DNA from: Gemmatimonadota bacterium
GTDB taxonomy: Bacteria; Latescibacterota; UBA2968; UBA8231
Length of the DNA: 64,000 bases
Reading direction: 5' to 3'
Assembly: GCA_018660835.1 (NCBI GenBank)
Contig: JABJJN010000070.1
Span: 52,489 to 116,488, forward strand
Positions 27,601-34,730 of this stretch are shown piece by piece. The notes beneath the pieces were generated by a model. That model was not told the origin of the DNA. It ran no database searches and worked only from the letters and a program-made list of their open reading frames with translations. A program made the position numbers and the translations under genes. Every line of letters begins with the position of its first letter. Positions within the stretch are counted from its first letter, which is position 1.

Positions 27601-27782
27601 GCATAGGATGGAACAGAAGCCGGCCAATCTTGCAGATCACCATCGATGACGATCCCTGCCAAAGGAAGAGCGACGGCGACGGCACCGTTGTGGGCATGCG
27701 CTGCCGGTACCATGTGCGCACAGCACATGGTGAGGGCTACAATTGCAACCCTGCGGCATCGCTGGTAACGCCCGGATTTCAC
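21663..27782 (-). CDS. Giant hybrid two-component sensor kinase (CBM9-like, propeller, GAF-PAS-GAF, HisKA, HATPase, REC)
   Basis: 2039 residues, GTG start, Sec signal peptide (to about residue 30). The periplasmic part contains a CBM9-like/DOMON domain (about 40-225, starting IDGDLQDWP), a carboxypeptidase-regulatory-like beta domain (about 235-320), two-component-regulator propeller repeats (about 345-940; many copies of DGSLWIGT-type strands) and a Y_Y_Y domain (about 945-1025). One membrane helix follows (about 1035-1058). The cytoplasmic part has GAF-like, PAS and second GAF-like domains (about 1085-1535), HisKA with His1563, an intact HATPase_c, REC with Asp1856, and a helical tail. There is no AraC-type DNA-binding domain, unlike Bacteroides HTCS proteins. 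It begins the operon, 39 bases after glnS. Confidence 0.9.
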   Translation of the reverse strand: MKSGRYQRCRRVAIVALTMCCAHMVPAAHAHNGAVAVALPLAGIVIDGDLQDWPASVPSYAVSRTEYGVAPMGPDDLSAHVRFAFDRQRSSLLVAFDVRDDHPMVNTRSDRGWDSEDGIEIYLDVGHGRSSTVRQFALRGEGNAQQRTVDLDAEVAVAWRREGTRQQYEWRIDLDPDLLSQMSSGRTISIDVVVCDYDPDGSFSWVAWGRRTGKVGPANRRGDVVLVADADNLGSVKGRALWDELGSGIAGAGVRIQAVNDSALWVGLASKSGGAFDVVVPAGPYVATVEVGPKPWIEIPIDVEPLSVRNVEFRVPSTEGTVRALGAGNPIRAGQGARRGAWWTLGVIDGVQGGIARSIVQDHNGYLWFGTQGGLHRYDGAQILHYKRSDGLLSQAITALILTKDGSLWIGSNAGLSRLQGDSLTNYTTQDGLIDNEIQALLEAEDGSLWVGTNGGLSHYVDGQFLNYTATDGLGNNTAWALAQDHDGIVWIGTRGGGLVRFDGESFQPFTTTDGLAGNDVRALHVADDGVLWIGSDGGLSRRDGDGFLSLTTADGLPFPAVQAMTTDRRGDLWISACESLYTPGDLFTCQPLRWTPDAGFETWTDLGNEYLYDLHADQEGNLWVSMTGGLARYDAGDFRTWSIADGLPNNQVRALHEDEKGRIWIGTAGGLSRLDGDSLRTWTTADGLAHDLVHDILQEPNGDLWIGTEGGVSRFQGDDLTAFTEQDLLPYNRIMQMSLSADGTLWMASMGGGIISHKDGAFSQIGVEEGLANSSVLSVRAHPSGGVWASIWDAGVTRLLDGSLRQFGVADGLMQRGVSAIHVDAQGDLWLASSGAGISRLQDQGVSHLPLAEGMVQDVVGITQGRDGSFWFSSSTGTSHYNGEAFQSLLKRDGLADDSVQEVIEDSDGNIWVATLGSGITRYRPVEAPPPIAITDVIGEQRYGPVAQARIPSTSSLLAFEFHGISFRTRPGAMQYRYRLLGHEPEWRLTSRPRVEFDNLPTGDYRFEVFAIDRDLVSSEEPATVDVQIRLPVEQITIWSILGLTLLALGWQGRQLLQRNRLRDRREREERALSAVRDTIWNLSSSSELDRIMPAIRQALEDAAVPFANSGINLVEGDEDEPRMVIAMFNDDGDLVTEKLEDDDNVALRLWQQQEVAYRRNLDEEDPFGERPFIRPPTCCVLDMPFSHGTLAVSSPTPSAFDAHLDYLQQLAGVLSEGFRRADDLRLLEERSSHLEREEHRQRTILETANEGFWRVDTSNVTVEINDAMCSILGRRRDEVLGTTLESFLDEENLAILYAEIARRKEGISGAYEVSVLRPDGIQVPCRINATPLFDEEGKPLGSFAMVTDMSVIRERERREQLLATFREAVWALDSTSGVIDLLNPMRQLLEDSGIRFRAFGVNVVESVQEARVTAYTTGVDSFRGAELKPVHGRKVIELWQNGEVANRADLHREDAMHEREDWGEQGDSQTAFVPPTTRDGPRSVVDVPFTHGTLAANSAEPNAFTEHLGLLTDLASILSEGFQRLDDLQALRDRTDRAEAARQAAESANRSKSVFLANMSHEIRTPMNAILGFTEILQSAIKDPQHREFVASIQASGKSLLSLINDILDLSKVESGKLDLELRPADAHSVVYDLERLFRQRAESKGIGLKIEIDESFPAVLIIDEIRLRQILVNLVSNAVKFTDTGEVGVRAAAESTGDQQVTLRIEVTDSGIGIPADQHERIFGLFEQQEGQSINEYGGTGLGLAITRQLVTLMGGSIDLSSTPGEGTTFIVELPRVQVAAAAAADLARLEGVPVDDYEFDAATILLADDVPTNRELVKGFLSPFPFTFIEAENGEEAMEMVQRQEPDLVLMDIKMPVLDGFTASRRLKADEAVRRIPIVALTASVMRESEAEISQVCDGFLRKPVSREDLVLELARFLSHRIAQSESKAEEAVDAWDSGDLTPDQRARLPELLAALEATRATWEAVSATLTINEVEDFANEAQRLATEYGYSPLSDWAQRVVTQATTFDMDGMAGSMPEYLDLLEQLTAATGSTS

Positions 27783-27821
27783 CGTACTTCGTCTCTTAGA
27801 TGAAGATGGTGGCGGAGCAAT

Positions 27822-29537
27822 TCATCCACCCTTCTTCTGCGATTTCGTCCATGCATCCCGAAGAGTCACTGTGCGATTGAAGACGGGTTGATCTGCTGTT
27901 GTGTCCGGATCGACGCAGAAATAGCCAAGTCGTTCAAACTGACATACTTCACCCGGTGTAAGGTGAGCCAGGGCGGGCTCCAGATAGCAGGTGGGCAATG
28001 TCTGCAGCGACGACGGATTCAGATTGTCCAACCAGTCCTCATCCTCCGCCACGTCCGTAGGATTCTCGATGGTAAAGAGCCTGTCGTAGAGACGTACCTC
28101 GGCTGCAACTGCCGTCTTGTCTGCCACCCAGTGCATGGTCGCCTTCACCTTGCGACCATCCGGAGCATCCCCTCCCTTGGTGGCGGGATCGTAGGTGCAA
28201 CGAAGTTCAGTAATCTCCCCGTTGGCATCCTTCACCACCTCGGTGCAGGTGATGAAATAGGCGTAGCGGAGTCGCACCTCTCGTCCGGGGGCAAGCCGAA
28301 AGAATTTCTTCGGCGGATCCTCCATGAAGTCATCGCGTTCAATCCACAGTTCCCGAGCAAAGGGAATCTGGCGAGTGCCAGCGGCCGGATCCTCGGGATT
28401 GTTCACACCCTCGAGCATCTCGACTTCACCCTCGGGATAGTTCTCGATCACCACCTTGAGTGGATTGAGGACACCCATAAAACGTGGCGCCACCTTGTTG
28501 AGATGGTCCCGCATGCAGAATTCCAGCAGTGATACTTCCACATTGTTCTCGCGCTTGGCAACGCCCACCTCACGCCAGAAACGACGGATGGCTTCCGGCG
28601 GTACGCCACGCCGACGCATCCCCTGCAGAGTTGGCAGACGTGGATCATCCCATCCGTCTACGCACCCGTTCTCGATCAGCGCCAGCAGGCGGCGCTTGCT
28701 CGTCACGGTGTAGGTGATGTTGCCACGGGCATACTCGATCTGCCGCGACGGGAAGATACCGAGGTGCTCGATATACCAATCGTACAGCGGGCGATGGTCC
28801 TCAAACTCAAGGGTACACAGCGAGTGTGTGACCTCTTCTAGCGAATCGCCTTGGCCATGAGCCCAGTCATACATTGGGTAGATACACCAGGCATCCCCCG
28901 TGCGATGGTGCGTTGCTCGCAGAATCCGATACATCACCGGATCACGCAGATTCACATTGGGCGCTGCCATATCGATTTTTGCCCGCAGTACCTTCTCACC
29001 ATCGGTAAACTCTCCAGCGCGCATGCGCTGAAACAGATCGAGGCTCTCTTCTGGCGAGCGATCACGACAAGGGCTGTTCTGACCCGGTTCGGTCAGTGTG
29101 CCACGTGCGCTTCGAATCTGCTCTGCAGACTGATCGTCTACATAGGCAAGCCCCTTGCCGATCAGCTCACACGCCCACTCGTACAACTGCTCAAAATAGT
29201 CGGAGGCATACCGTTCTTTCTCTCCCCAATCGAATCCGAGCCAGCGGATATCTTCGATCATCGAATCGACGTATTCCTGTTCTTCGCGAGCCGGATTCGT
29301 ATCGTCGAAACGCAAATTGCAGTGACCGCCGAACTGCTCGGCAATGCCGAAATTCACGCAGATCGCTTTGGCATGTCCGACATGCAGGTAGGCATTTGGT
29401 TCAGGCGGGAAACGTGTGACGATAGCCTTTGTCACACGTCCGCTGTCAACATCCTCTGTGACAGCATCGCGCAAGAAATCGCGGGGAGCTTCATCCGCGA
29501 CATGATCATCTGATTTGGTTGTCATCGCTTCAATCAT
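27822..29537 (-). CDS. glnS: Glutaminyl-tRNA synthetase
   Basis: Class I synthetase, 571 residues, that charges tRNA-Gln directly. It has FPPEPNAYLHVGHAK (HIGH motif) near residue 43, the KMSKS-type VTSKRRL near residue 285, and the two C-terminal beta-barrels typical of GlnRS. The ATG at 29537 is used here; ATG 29525 is equally possible because neither has a strong ribosome site. Its presence suggests that Gln-tRNA need not be made by a GatCAB route. It lies 118 bases after a TIM-barrel isomerase gene and 39 bases before the giant kinase gene. Confidence 0.95.
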   Translation of the reverse strand: MIEAMTTKSDDHVADEAPRDFLRDAVTEDVDSGRVTKAIVTRFPPEPNAYLHVGHAKAICVNFGIAEQFGGHCNLRFDDTNPAREEQEYVDSMIEDIRWLGFDWGEKERYASDYFEQLYEWACELIGKGLAYVDDQSAEQIRSARGTLTEPGQNSPCRDRSPEESLDLFQRMRAGEFTDGEKVLRAKIDMAAPNVNLRDPVMYRILRATHHRTGDAWCIYPMYDWAHGQGDSLEEVTHSLCTLEFEDHRPLYDWYIEHLGIFPSRQIEYARGNITYTVTSKRRLLALIENGCVDGWDDPRLPTLQGMRRRGVPPEAIRRFWREVGVAKRENNVEVSLLEFCMRDHLNKVAPRFMGVLNPLKVVIENYPEGEVEMLEGVNNPEDPAAGTRQIPFARELWIERDDFMEDPPKKFFRLAPGREVRLRYAYFITCTEVVKDANGEITELRCTYDPATKGGDAPDGRKVKATMHWVADKTAVAAEVRLYDRLFTIENPTDVAEDEDWLDNLNPSSLQTLPTCYLEPALAHLTPGEVCQFERLGYFCVDPDTTADQPVFNRTVTLRDAWTKSQKKGG

Positions 29538-29655
29538 TCAGTAGTCAGAATCGGAGGGCAACAGACGTGTCGATGTCGACCATCGGCGCCATTGCCTGGA
29601 GGCGAGGGGGCCAGCGCCAGGATTCCTGAGTATTCCATTCGCTGCAGTGCAGCGT

Positions 29656-30585
29656 CTAACGGATACGCCAGGGCTCCTTCGCCGGCTGCACCTGCTGTCG
29701 ATCCGGTAACAGTTGTCGCAGATGCCGTCCGGCGAAGGCGAATCCCTCCAGGCCAGGCATTCCACGATCTTCATTTTCTACATCCAATACATAGTCGTAT
29801 CCAGATTCACCCAGTGCATGGATGATCTTGGCCCAGTTGAGATCACCGCGGCCACAGACACGATATTGCCACCACCAGTTGCCGATGATTCCCTGGCGAT
29901 ACAGCATGCGCGGACTGACCTCACAATCCTTGAGATCCGCGAAATACCATTTTCCGGCAAATTCACGGATGACATCCTCAACAGGAAGGATCATCATCCA
30001 AACCCAGTGAGATGGGTCGCATGACAGGCCGATGTGGTCGGATGGCACGGCGTCGAGCAGGCGATCCCACATTTCGGGGTTGCAGCCGATGTTCCCCATG
30101 CGCACGGCCACATCAAGAGCGATGCGGATGTCACGATCCTTGGCATGGTCGGCAATGGGCGTAAACATCTGTCGATAGCGCTCAACCAGTTCGTCACTGC
30201 GGTCTGAGCCATTTCCCGGAGGAGAAGAAAACATGCCGTAGAATTGGCCATTCTTCACAGGTGATCCACTGCCGGTCAGTACGACGGGGCAGCCGATGGC
30301 GGCGGCGGCGTCAATGGCCCGCAACAATCGTTGTTGCTCCTGCAAGCGCGTGGCCTCATCATCGTCTAGAAGATTGCAGTGCGCCGTCAGGCAGGCCAGA
30401 TACAGGCCATGGTCAGATAGGCCCTGGCGCAAGACGGCAGGATCCTGAATAATGCTCGCAGAGTCCGCAGCGCCCTTGTCGGAAAGCCGCACGCAGTCGA
30501 AGTCGTGAGAGCGGGCCCATGTGGCACACTCCTGCAAAGACCACGTATTGTCAGCACCTGCTGTGGTGAAAAAACCGATATCCAC
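29656..30585 (-). CDS. Sugar phosphate isomerase/epimerase (xylose isomerase-like TIM barrel)
   Basis: A 309-residue protein of the AP-endonuclease-2 TIM-barrel superfamily, which includes sugar isomerases, epimerases and inosose dehydratases. Metal-ligand-type segments are visible: IALDVAVRMG, LSCDPSHWVW (Asp/His), YFADLKDCEV and VLDVENED. These resemble the usual Glu/Asp/His/Glu set, although the first strand uses Asp where many members have Glu (LEPH-type). The substrate is unknown. It is divergent from dapL across 168 bases. Confidence 0.82.
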   Translation of the reverse strand: MDIGFFTTAGADNTWSLQECATWARSHDFDCVRLSDKGAADSASIIQDPAVLRQGLSDHGLYLACLTAHCNLLDDDEATRLQEQQRLLRAIDAAAAIGCPVVLTGSGSPVKNGQFYGMFSSPPGNGSDRSDELVERYRQMFTPIADHAKDRDIRIALDVAVRMGNIGCNPEMWDRLLDAVPSDHIGLSCDPSHWVWMMILPVEDVIREFAGKWYFADLKDCEVSPRMLYRQGIIGNWWWQYRVCGRGDLNWAKIIHALGESGYDYVLDVENEDRGMPGLEGFAFAGRHLRQLLPDRQQVQPAKEPWRIR

Positions 30586-30680
30586 TCTTGTGTCCCCTGT
30601 CGCCGCCTTGTCGTCTTGCCTAAGACATAGACGAACGTAGATTCAGCCCGCCCAGGCATGGATGAGCATGTAGCATGTAA

Positions 30681-30720
30681 GATACTCGAATCAGATAATA
30701 GATAATCGAATCAGATAATA
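30681..30720 (+). repeat. 20-bp tandem duplication in the dapL promoter region
   Basis: Two adjacent 20-base units (30681-30700 and 30701-30720) are identical except for one base. Each contains CGAATCAGATAATA. The array is AT-rich, ends in TAATATAG (a -10-like sequence) and stops 33 bases before the dapL ATG. It may double an operator or a -10 element. Confidence 0.6.
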
Positions 30721-30753
30721 TAGACGCATGAGCGAAGGAGTAGGAAGAGACTG

Positions 30754-31980
30754 ATGGCCACATTGAACGAGAACTATCTGAAACTCAAGGCGGGATATCT
30801 CTTCCCGGAGATCGGCCGACGCACCCAGGCCTTCGCCGACGCAAATCCGGAAGCCCAGATCATCAAGATGGGTATTGGCGATGTCGTGCGGGGTGTACCT
30901 CGATCGGTGGCGGATGCGATGAAACAGGCCTGTGAGGAGTTGGCCCACGACGAGACATTCCGCGGCTATCCTCCCGGTCAGGGCTACCCCTTCCTGCTCG
31001 AGGCAATTGCTGAACATGAGTTTGGCGCTCGAGGCGTCCAGATCGATGCGGACGAGATCTTCTTGTCAGATGGTGCCAAATGTGACTCCGCTAACATTCA
31101 GGAGATCTTCGGCCTCGACAATACGGTTGCTATGACGGATCCGGTGTATCCCGTCTATTGCGATTCCAACGTGATGGCCGGGCGAACAGGCGAAGCGGAT
31201 GACGACGGTCGTTACGAGGGTCTCGTCTATCTGCCTTGTCTCGAAGAGGCCGGTTTTGCCCCGCCGCTACCAGATCGCCATGTGGACTTGATCTATCTGT
31301 GCTCACCAAACAATCCCACAGGGGCCGTGCTGGCGCGCGAAGACCTGGCACATTGGATCGCGTATGCCCGAGCCGAGAATGCCATCATCATCTTCGACGC
31401 AGCCTATGAAGCCTATATCACCGATGATTCGATTCCCCACTCGATCTATGAACTCGATGGGGCTCGCGATGTGGCGATCGAAATGCGCTCGTATTCGAAG
31501 ACAGCCGGCTTCACCGGTGTCAGGTGCGGTTTTACCGTCGTGCCAAAACAGTTGCAGGTCAGCGCCAGTGATGGCAGTTCTCACAGTCTCCACGGCCTGT
31601 GGAATCGGCGGCAATCGACCAAATACAATGGTGTTAGCTACCCGGTACAGCGCGGTGCCGCCGCGTGTTATACGCCAGAGGGAAAAACGGCGGTACGTGA
31701 ACTGGTAGATTTTTACCTCGAGAATGCCGGCATCATGCGACGACGCCTGACAGAGGCTGGCTACACAGTATTTGGTGGGGACAATGCGCCCTACCTGTGG
31801 ATTACCTGCCCTGAGGATGTCGATAGCTGGGGCTTCTTCGACCGGCTTCTCGACAACGCCCATGTGGTGAGCACGCCGGGGGCTGGTTTCGGTGCGGCAG
31901 GTGAAGGTTATCTACGCCTGTCGGCATTCCAGCATCGCGACTTGGTCGAGGATGCGATGGATCGGATCAGTAACCTGTAA
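30754..31980 (+). CDS. dapL: LL-diaminopimelate aminotransferase
   Basis: A PLP enzyme of 408 residues that converts tetrahydrodipicolinate and glutamate to LL-diaminopimelate in one step, for lysine and peptidoglycan. The N-terminus LNENYLKLKAGYLFPEI and KMGIGDVV are typical of DapL. The PLP lysine is in SYSKTAGFTGVRCGF, and the fold-type-I Asp/Tyr set is present (FDAAYEAYI). This route is used by Chlamydiae, spirochaetes, some Bacteroidetes, plants and others. An AAGGAG-like site precedes the start. It appears monocistronic. Confidence 0.94.
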   Translation: MATLNENYLKLKAGYLFPEIGRRTQAFADANPEAQIIKMGIGDVVRGVPRSVADAMKQACEELAHDETFRGYPPGQGYPFLLEAIAEHEFGARGVQIDADEIFLSDGAKCDSANIQEIFGLDNTVAMTDPVYPVYCDSNVMAGRTGEADDDGRYEGLVYLPCLEEAGFAPPLPDRHVDLIYLCSPNNPTGAVLAREDLAHWIAYARAENAIIIFDAAYEAYITDDSIPHSIYELDGARDVAIEMRSYSKTAGFTGVRCGFTVVPKQLQVSASDGSSHSLHGLWNRRQSTKYNGVSYPVQRGAAACYTPEGKTAVRELVDFYLENAGIMRRRLTEAGYTVFGGDNAPYLWITCPEDVDSWGFFDRLLDNAHVVSTPGAGFGAAGEGYLRLSAFQHRDLVEDAMDRISNL

Positions 31981-32322
31981 CAACGGCGTATGTGCCCGCG
32001 TCCCACGCGGGGCAGAGGCGCCTGAGGTAGCCAAGTCGCCAGGAGACCGCCTGGTCTTCATGACGTGCACACCATCTGTCTGCCATGTGGTGAATGCTCA
32101 AACTACGTCTGCCCGGTAACGGATATTCCCGGAAGGATCTCCGTTGTCATCCCCCTTTCCAAGCGCTACGCCAAAACCTCACCAACACCAAACTGCGCAT
32201 CGCAGGTCTGCGATTCTTTTGGGTTGACAGTCATGTCGTATCTCGATATCGTACCAAAGTATGGTTTACTTCAATATTAATTAAACTTTAAATAAAATTT
32301 ACTCATATCCGATACTGAAACT
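31981..32322. other. 342-base intergenic region between dapL and the nadA operon
   Basis: No convincing ORF. A GC-rich hairpin, TGCCCGCGT with ACGCGGGGCA (31993-32014, one bulge), follows dapL by 12 bases but lacks a T-tract. Further short inverted repeats occur (CACCA/TGGTG near 32070-32092; AACGGA/TCCGTT near 32118-32146). The last 100 bases are sharply AT-rich. A structured leader RNA is possible but matches no class I can name. Confidence 0.4.
32224..32252 (+). promoter_or_regulatory. Candidate promoter of the RHH-nadA operon
   Basis: A perfect TTGACA (32224-32229), a 17-base spacer and TATCGT (32247-32252), about 70 bases before the ATG at 32323. An AT-rich leader follows. The -35 is ideal and the -10 moderate. 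Confidence 0.5.
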
Positions 32323-32538
32323 ATGCAGACCACGACCGAACCAACTCGCGATCGAGCGCGGCCACGAACGTTCTCTGCGACGGAGCGTGACTTCGGCATG
32401 CTCGAGGCGATCGCCCACTATCACGGAATCAGCAAGAGCGCGATGATCACCGGACTGATCCGCAAGGAATTCTGGCGCGCATTCCCTAATGGCACCGAAG
32501 CTGTGCCCCTGGATGCCGGGGCGAAAGGCACGGAGTGA
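32323..32538 (+). CDS. Small ribbon-helix-helix-like protein upstream of nadA
   Basis: 71 residues. The pattern is one short beta segment (RPRTFSATERD), helix A (FGMLEAIAHYHG), a turn, then helix B (KSAMITGLIRKEFWRAF). This is the layout of CopG/Arc-type DNA-binding proteins, with a short flexible tail. Its stop codon is seven bases before the nadA ATG, so the two are almost certainly co-transcribed. A regulator of NAD synthesis is the simplest guess, but no family member that I know is established in that role. There is no strong ribosome site. Confidence 0.6.
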   Translation: MQTTTEPTRDRARPRTFSATERDFGMLEAIAHYHGISKSAMITGLIRKEFWRAFPNGTEAVPLDAGAKGTE

Positions 32539-32545
32539 TTCTGCG

Positions 32546-33523
32546 ATGACTGACACGACCCCTTTCGGCCAACAGCTCGTTTCTGACGTTCCTGAAGAGG
32601 AACTGATTCGGCACATTCAGCGTTTGCGTTCCGAAAAGAACGCCGTCATTCTCGCCCACAACTATCAGGTTTCGTCTGTTCAGGACATCGCCGACTACAC
32701 CGGCGATTCTCTGGGGTTATCACTCGAGGCGTCGCGGACCGATGCAGACCTCATCGTGTTCTGTGGCGTGCATTTCATGGCAGAATCTGCCAAGGTGCTC
32801 AGCCCTGACAAACGCGTTTTCCTGCCCCATCTGGGTGCCGGCTGCGCTCTTGCCGATGCGATCACTGTGGAGAGTCTGGAAGAGTGGAAAGAACGATATC
32901 CTGAGCACACGGTCGTCACCTACGTCAACTCAACGGCAGAAGTGAAAGCCGAGTCCGACATCTGTTGTACATCGGCCAATGCCGTTTCCGTCGTCCGGAG
33001 TCTGGAGTCGGACAAGGTTCTGTTCACCCCAGACAAGAATCTGGCGCGATGGGTCGCAAAGCAGGTGCCAGAGAAGGAGGTGATCGCCTACGACGGCGTC
33101 TGTCCCACACATGACGTACTACGCAATGCAAGCGTAGATCGCACCCGTGAGGATTATCCTGAGGCGATCATTATCGCCCACCCTGAGTGCCGCGAGGATG
33201 TCGTAGACGCGGCACACGAAGTCTGCTCAACGACGGGCATGCTCGATGCCGTCGGGCGCTATCCTGATGCGAAAACCTTCATCATCGCCACAGAGGAAGG
33301 AATGATGCATCAGCTGAAGCTGCGCTATCCTGAGAAGGAATTTGTCTCAGCAGACGGCTGCATCGGTTGTCGCCTTCACTGTCCGTACATGAAGGTGACA
33401 GGTCTCCAGGACATCTACTTTTCCCTTGCGGACGAACGATTCGAGATCACACTCGATGATGACGTGATCGAGGGAGCCAGGGCGGCCCTTGAGCGCATGA
33501 TGGCTGTGCCTCGCGACCATTAG
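32546..33523 (+). CDS. nadA: Quinolinate synthase A
   Basis: A [4Fe-4S] enzyme of about 325 residues that condenses iminoaspartate with dihydroxyacetone phosphate to quinolinate, the first committed step of NAD synthesis. Cluster cysteines are expected at Cys100 (GAGCALAD), in the SDICCTSAN pair, and in CIGCRLHCPYM. ILAHNYQ and VFCGVHFMAE are conserved NadA blocks. I start at ATG 32546, seven bases after the small RHH gene; an upstream in-frame ATG at 32489 lies inside that gene. No nadB or nadC is in the window. Confidence 0.95.
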   Translation: MTDTTPFGQQLVSDVPEEELIRHIQRLRSEKNAVILAHNYQVSSVQDIADYTGDSLGLSLEASRTDADLIVFCGVHFMAESAKVLSPDKRVFLPHLGAGCALADAITVESLEEWKERYPEHTVVTYVNSTAEVKAESDICCTSANAVSVVRSLESDKVLFTPDKNLARWVAKQVPEKEVIAYDGVCPTHDVLRNASVDRTREDYPEAIIIAHPECREDVVDAAHEVCSTTGMLDAVGRYPDAKTFIIATEEGMMHQLKLRYPEKEFVSADGCIGCRLHCPYMKVTGLQDIYFSLADERFEITLDDDVIEGARAALERMMAVPRDH

Positions 33524-33544
33524 GCCCCATCCTTCCGACTATAG

Positions 33545-33585
33545 AAGGCGACCGCCCTGCTGGGTGGTCGCCTTTTCTTTATTTG
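33545..33585 (+). terminator. Rho-independent terminator after nadA
   Basis: A 13-bp stem (33545-33557 with 33562-33574, one G-U pair) has a TGCT loop and runs into TTTTCTTTATTT. It overlaps the last codon of the converging secreted-protein gene. Confidence 0.85.
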
Positions 33586-34616
33586 TGAAGATCCTTCACC
33601 TCTGCCCACGAACTTGCCGAAACAGATGTCGGTATAGGCTCGTCATCAGCAAGACGTCCGAACATTAACGCCTGGCGTGACCATTGTGAGTTGCGGATCT
33701 GGAATCCCCACATGGCGTCGGCGTCTCCGTCACCATCGGTGTCGAAAGCTGGCTCAATCGCTGGTTGATCGTCGGGAGAGTTCAGCTTTGTGAAGCCATC
33801 ATCTGAACCCGTCAGCTCGACGAATGTTCGATAACCCAGACAGTTCGCACCACTCACATCTGCGCCATGCGCGCGTCCCGCCGCGAAGAGCCGCTCGGGA
33901 ATGAAGGCCGTGAAGGTCACCGGATTTTCCTCTGCCAGTGACACACCCTGGCCAGCAAGGCCGACGGCGAAACCAGATCCGTCCGCCCCTTCATCCAGTT
34001 GCGGCAGCTCTGTCAGAGCCAGTGGCTCGAGATCTACCCATAACATGTCGGTGACGAAAGTGGTGCCGCGGAAATTGAACGATTCCTCTGGCGCATCTGT
34101 CGTCTGGACAATCAAGCCGAAGGCAGCCGTCACCTGATCGGGATTGTTCGTTGCTGAGGGCACAGGATCAACGATAATGGCACGCACTTCGAATCTCGTC
34201 GGTGACAACACCCGTACGCCGATCCCATCCGGTTGGCTCGCATCTGCCAGCAGTGCAACGAAGCTGATGTGATCATCGGCCGCTTTGTCGAAGGCAAGGA
34301 CCAACTCAGTTCCCGCAGCCAGGGGAGATTGGCTCAGATCCATCTGGCTCAACTCGGGGCCGCCATCCCCCGGAACGGCCGTGGCAAAGCCGAAAGCATA
34401 GAAGCCATCGAGGCTAAACCCGGCACCCGCAGGATTTGTCGGACCGGGCAGGCCGAAACTCGTGAGACCAACGCCGGTGGATACCTGCGAGAAGCTATTG
34501 CCATCATAGGTGGACGATCCTGGAATCCAGACGATACTACCGGGACCTTGAGCGGCGACAGAGGTCCCCAATGACAGACACAACAACAACGACGACAGGG
34601 GACGAAACGAGCCCAT
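33579..34616 (-). CDS. Secreted protein of unknown function
   Basis: 345 residues from ATG 34616, which has AAGGA upstream at good spacing; a longer frame to 34655 adds 13 poorly supported residues. A clear Sec signal peptide ends near SVAAQ. The mature part is rich in Gly, Asp and Thr with beta-strand character. It has a calcium-loop-like stretch, DTDGDGDADAMWGF, near the C-terminus. There is no lipobox and no obvious surface-sorting tail. I do not recognise the family. It is transcribed divergently from the NarX-like kinase gene. Confidence 0.6.
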   Translation of the reverse strand: MGSFRPLSSLLLCLSLGTSVAAQGPGSIVWIPGSSTYDGNSFSQVSTGVGLTSFGLPGPTNPAGAGFSLDGFYAFGFATAVPGDGGPELSQMDLSQSPLAAGTELVLAFDKAADDHISFVALLADASQPDGIGVRVLSPTRFEVRAIIVDPVPSATNNPDQVTAAFGLIVQTTDAPEESFNFRGTTFVTDMLWVDLEPLALTELPQLDEGADGSGFAVGLAGQGVSLAEENPVTFTAFIPERLFAAGRAHGADVSGANCLGYRTFVELTGSDDGFTKLNSPDDQPAIEPAFDTDGDGDADAMWGFQIRNSQWSRQALMFGRLADDEPIPTSVSASSWAEVKDLHK

Positions 34617-34730
34617 CGTGGTTCCTTTCGGATAAGGTTTCGTATACAGCGTCAACTCTCTCTATATATTGCCAAGATTGTGGTCGATTCGCCACAGAAA
34701 GATTGTTTGCTTCACCCACGACGGGTCTGT

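Noticed and set aside
21663..27782. Frameshifted fusion of separate genes
   Set aside because: The frame is continuous for 2039 residues and domain order is that of known hybrid kinases, with no internal start clusters or stop remnants.
31981..32322. NAD riboswitch upstream of nadA
   Set aside because: I cannot match the conserved core of any NAD riboswitch, and a protein gene lies between this region and nadA.
32489..32545. Upstream ATG for nadA
   Set aside because: It lies inside the small RHH gene and adds residues not seen in NadA; ATG 32546 fits the family N-terminus.
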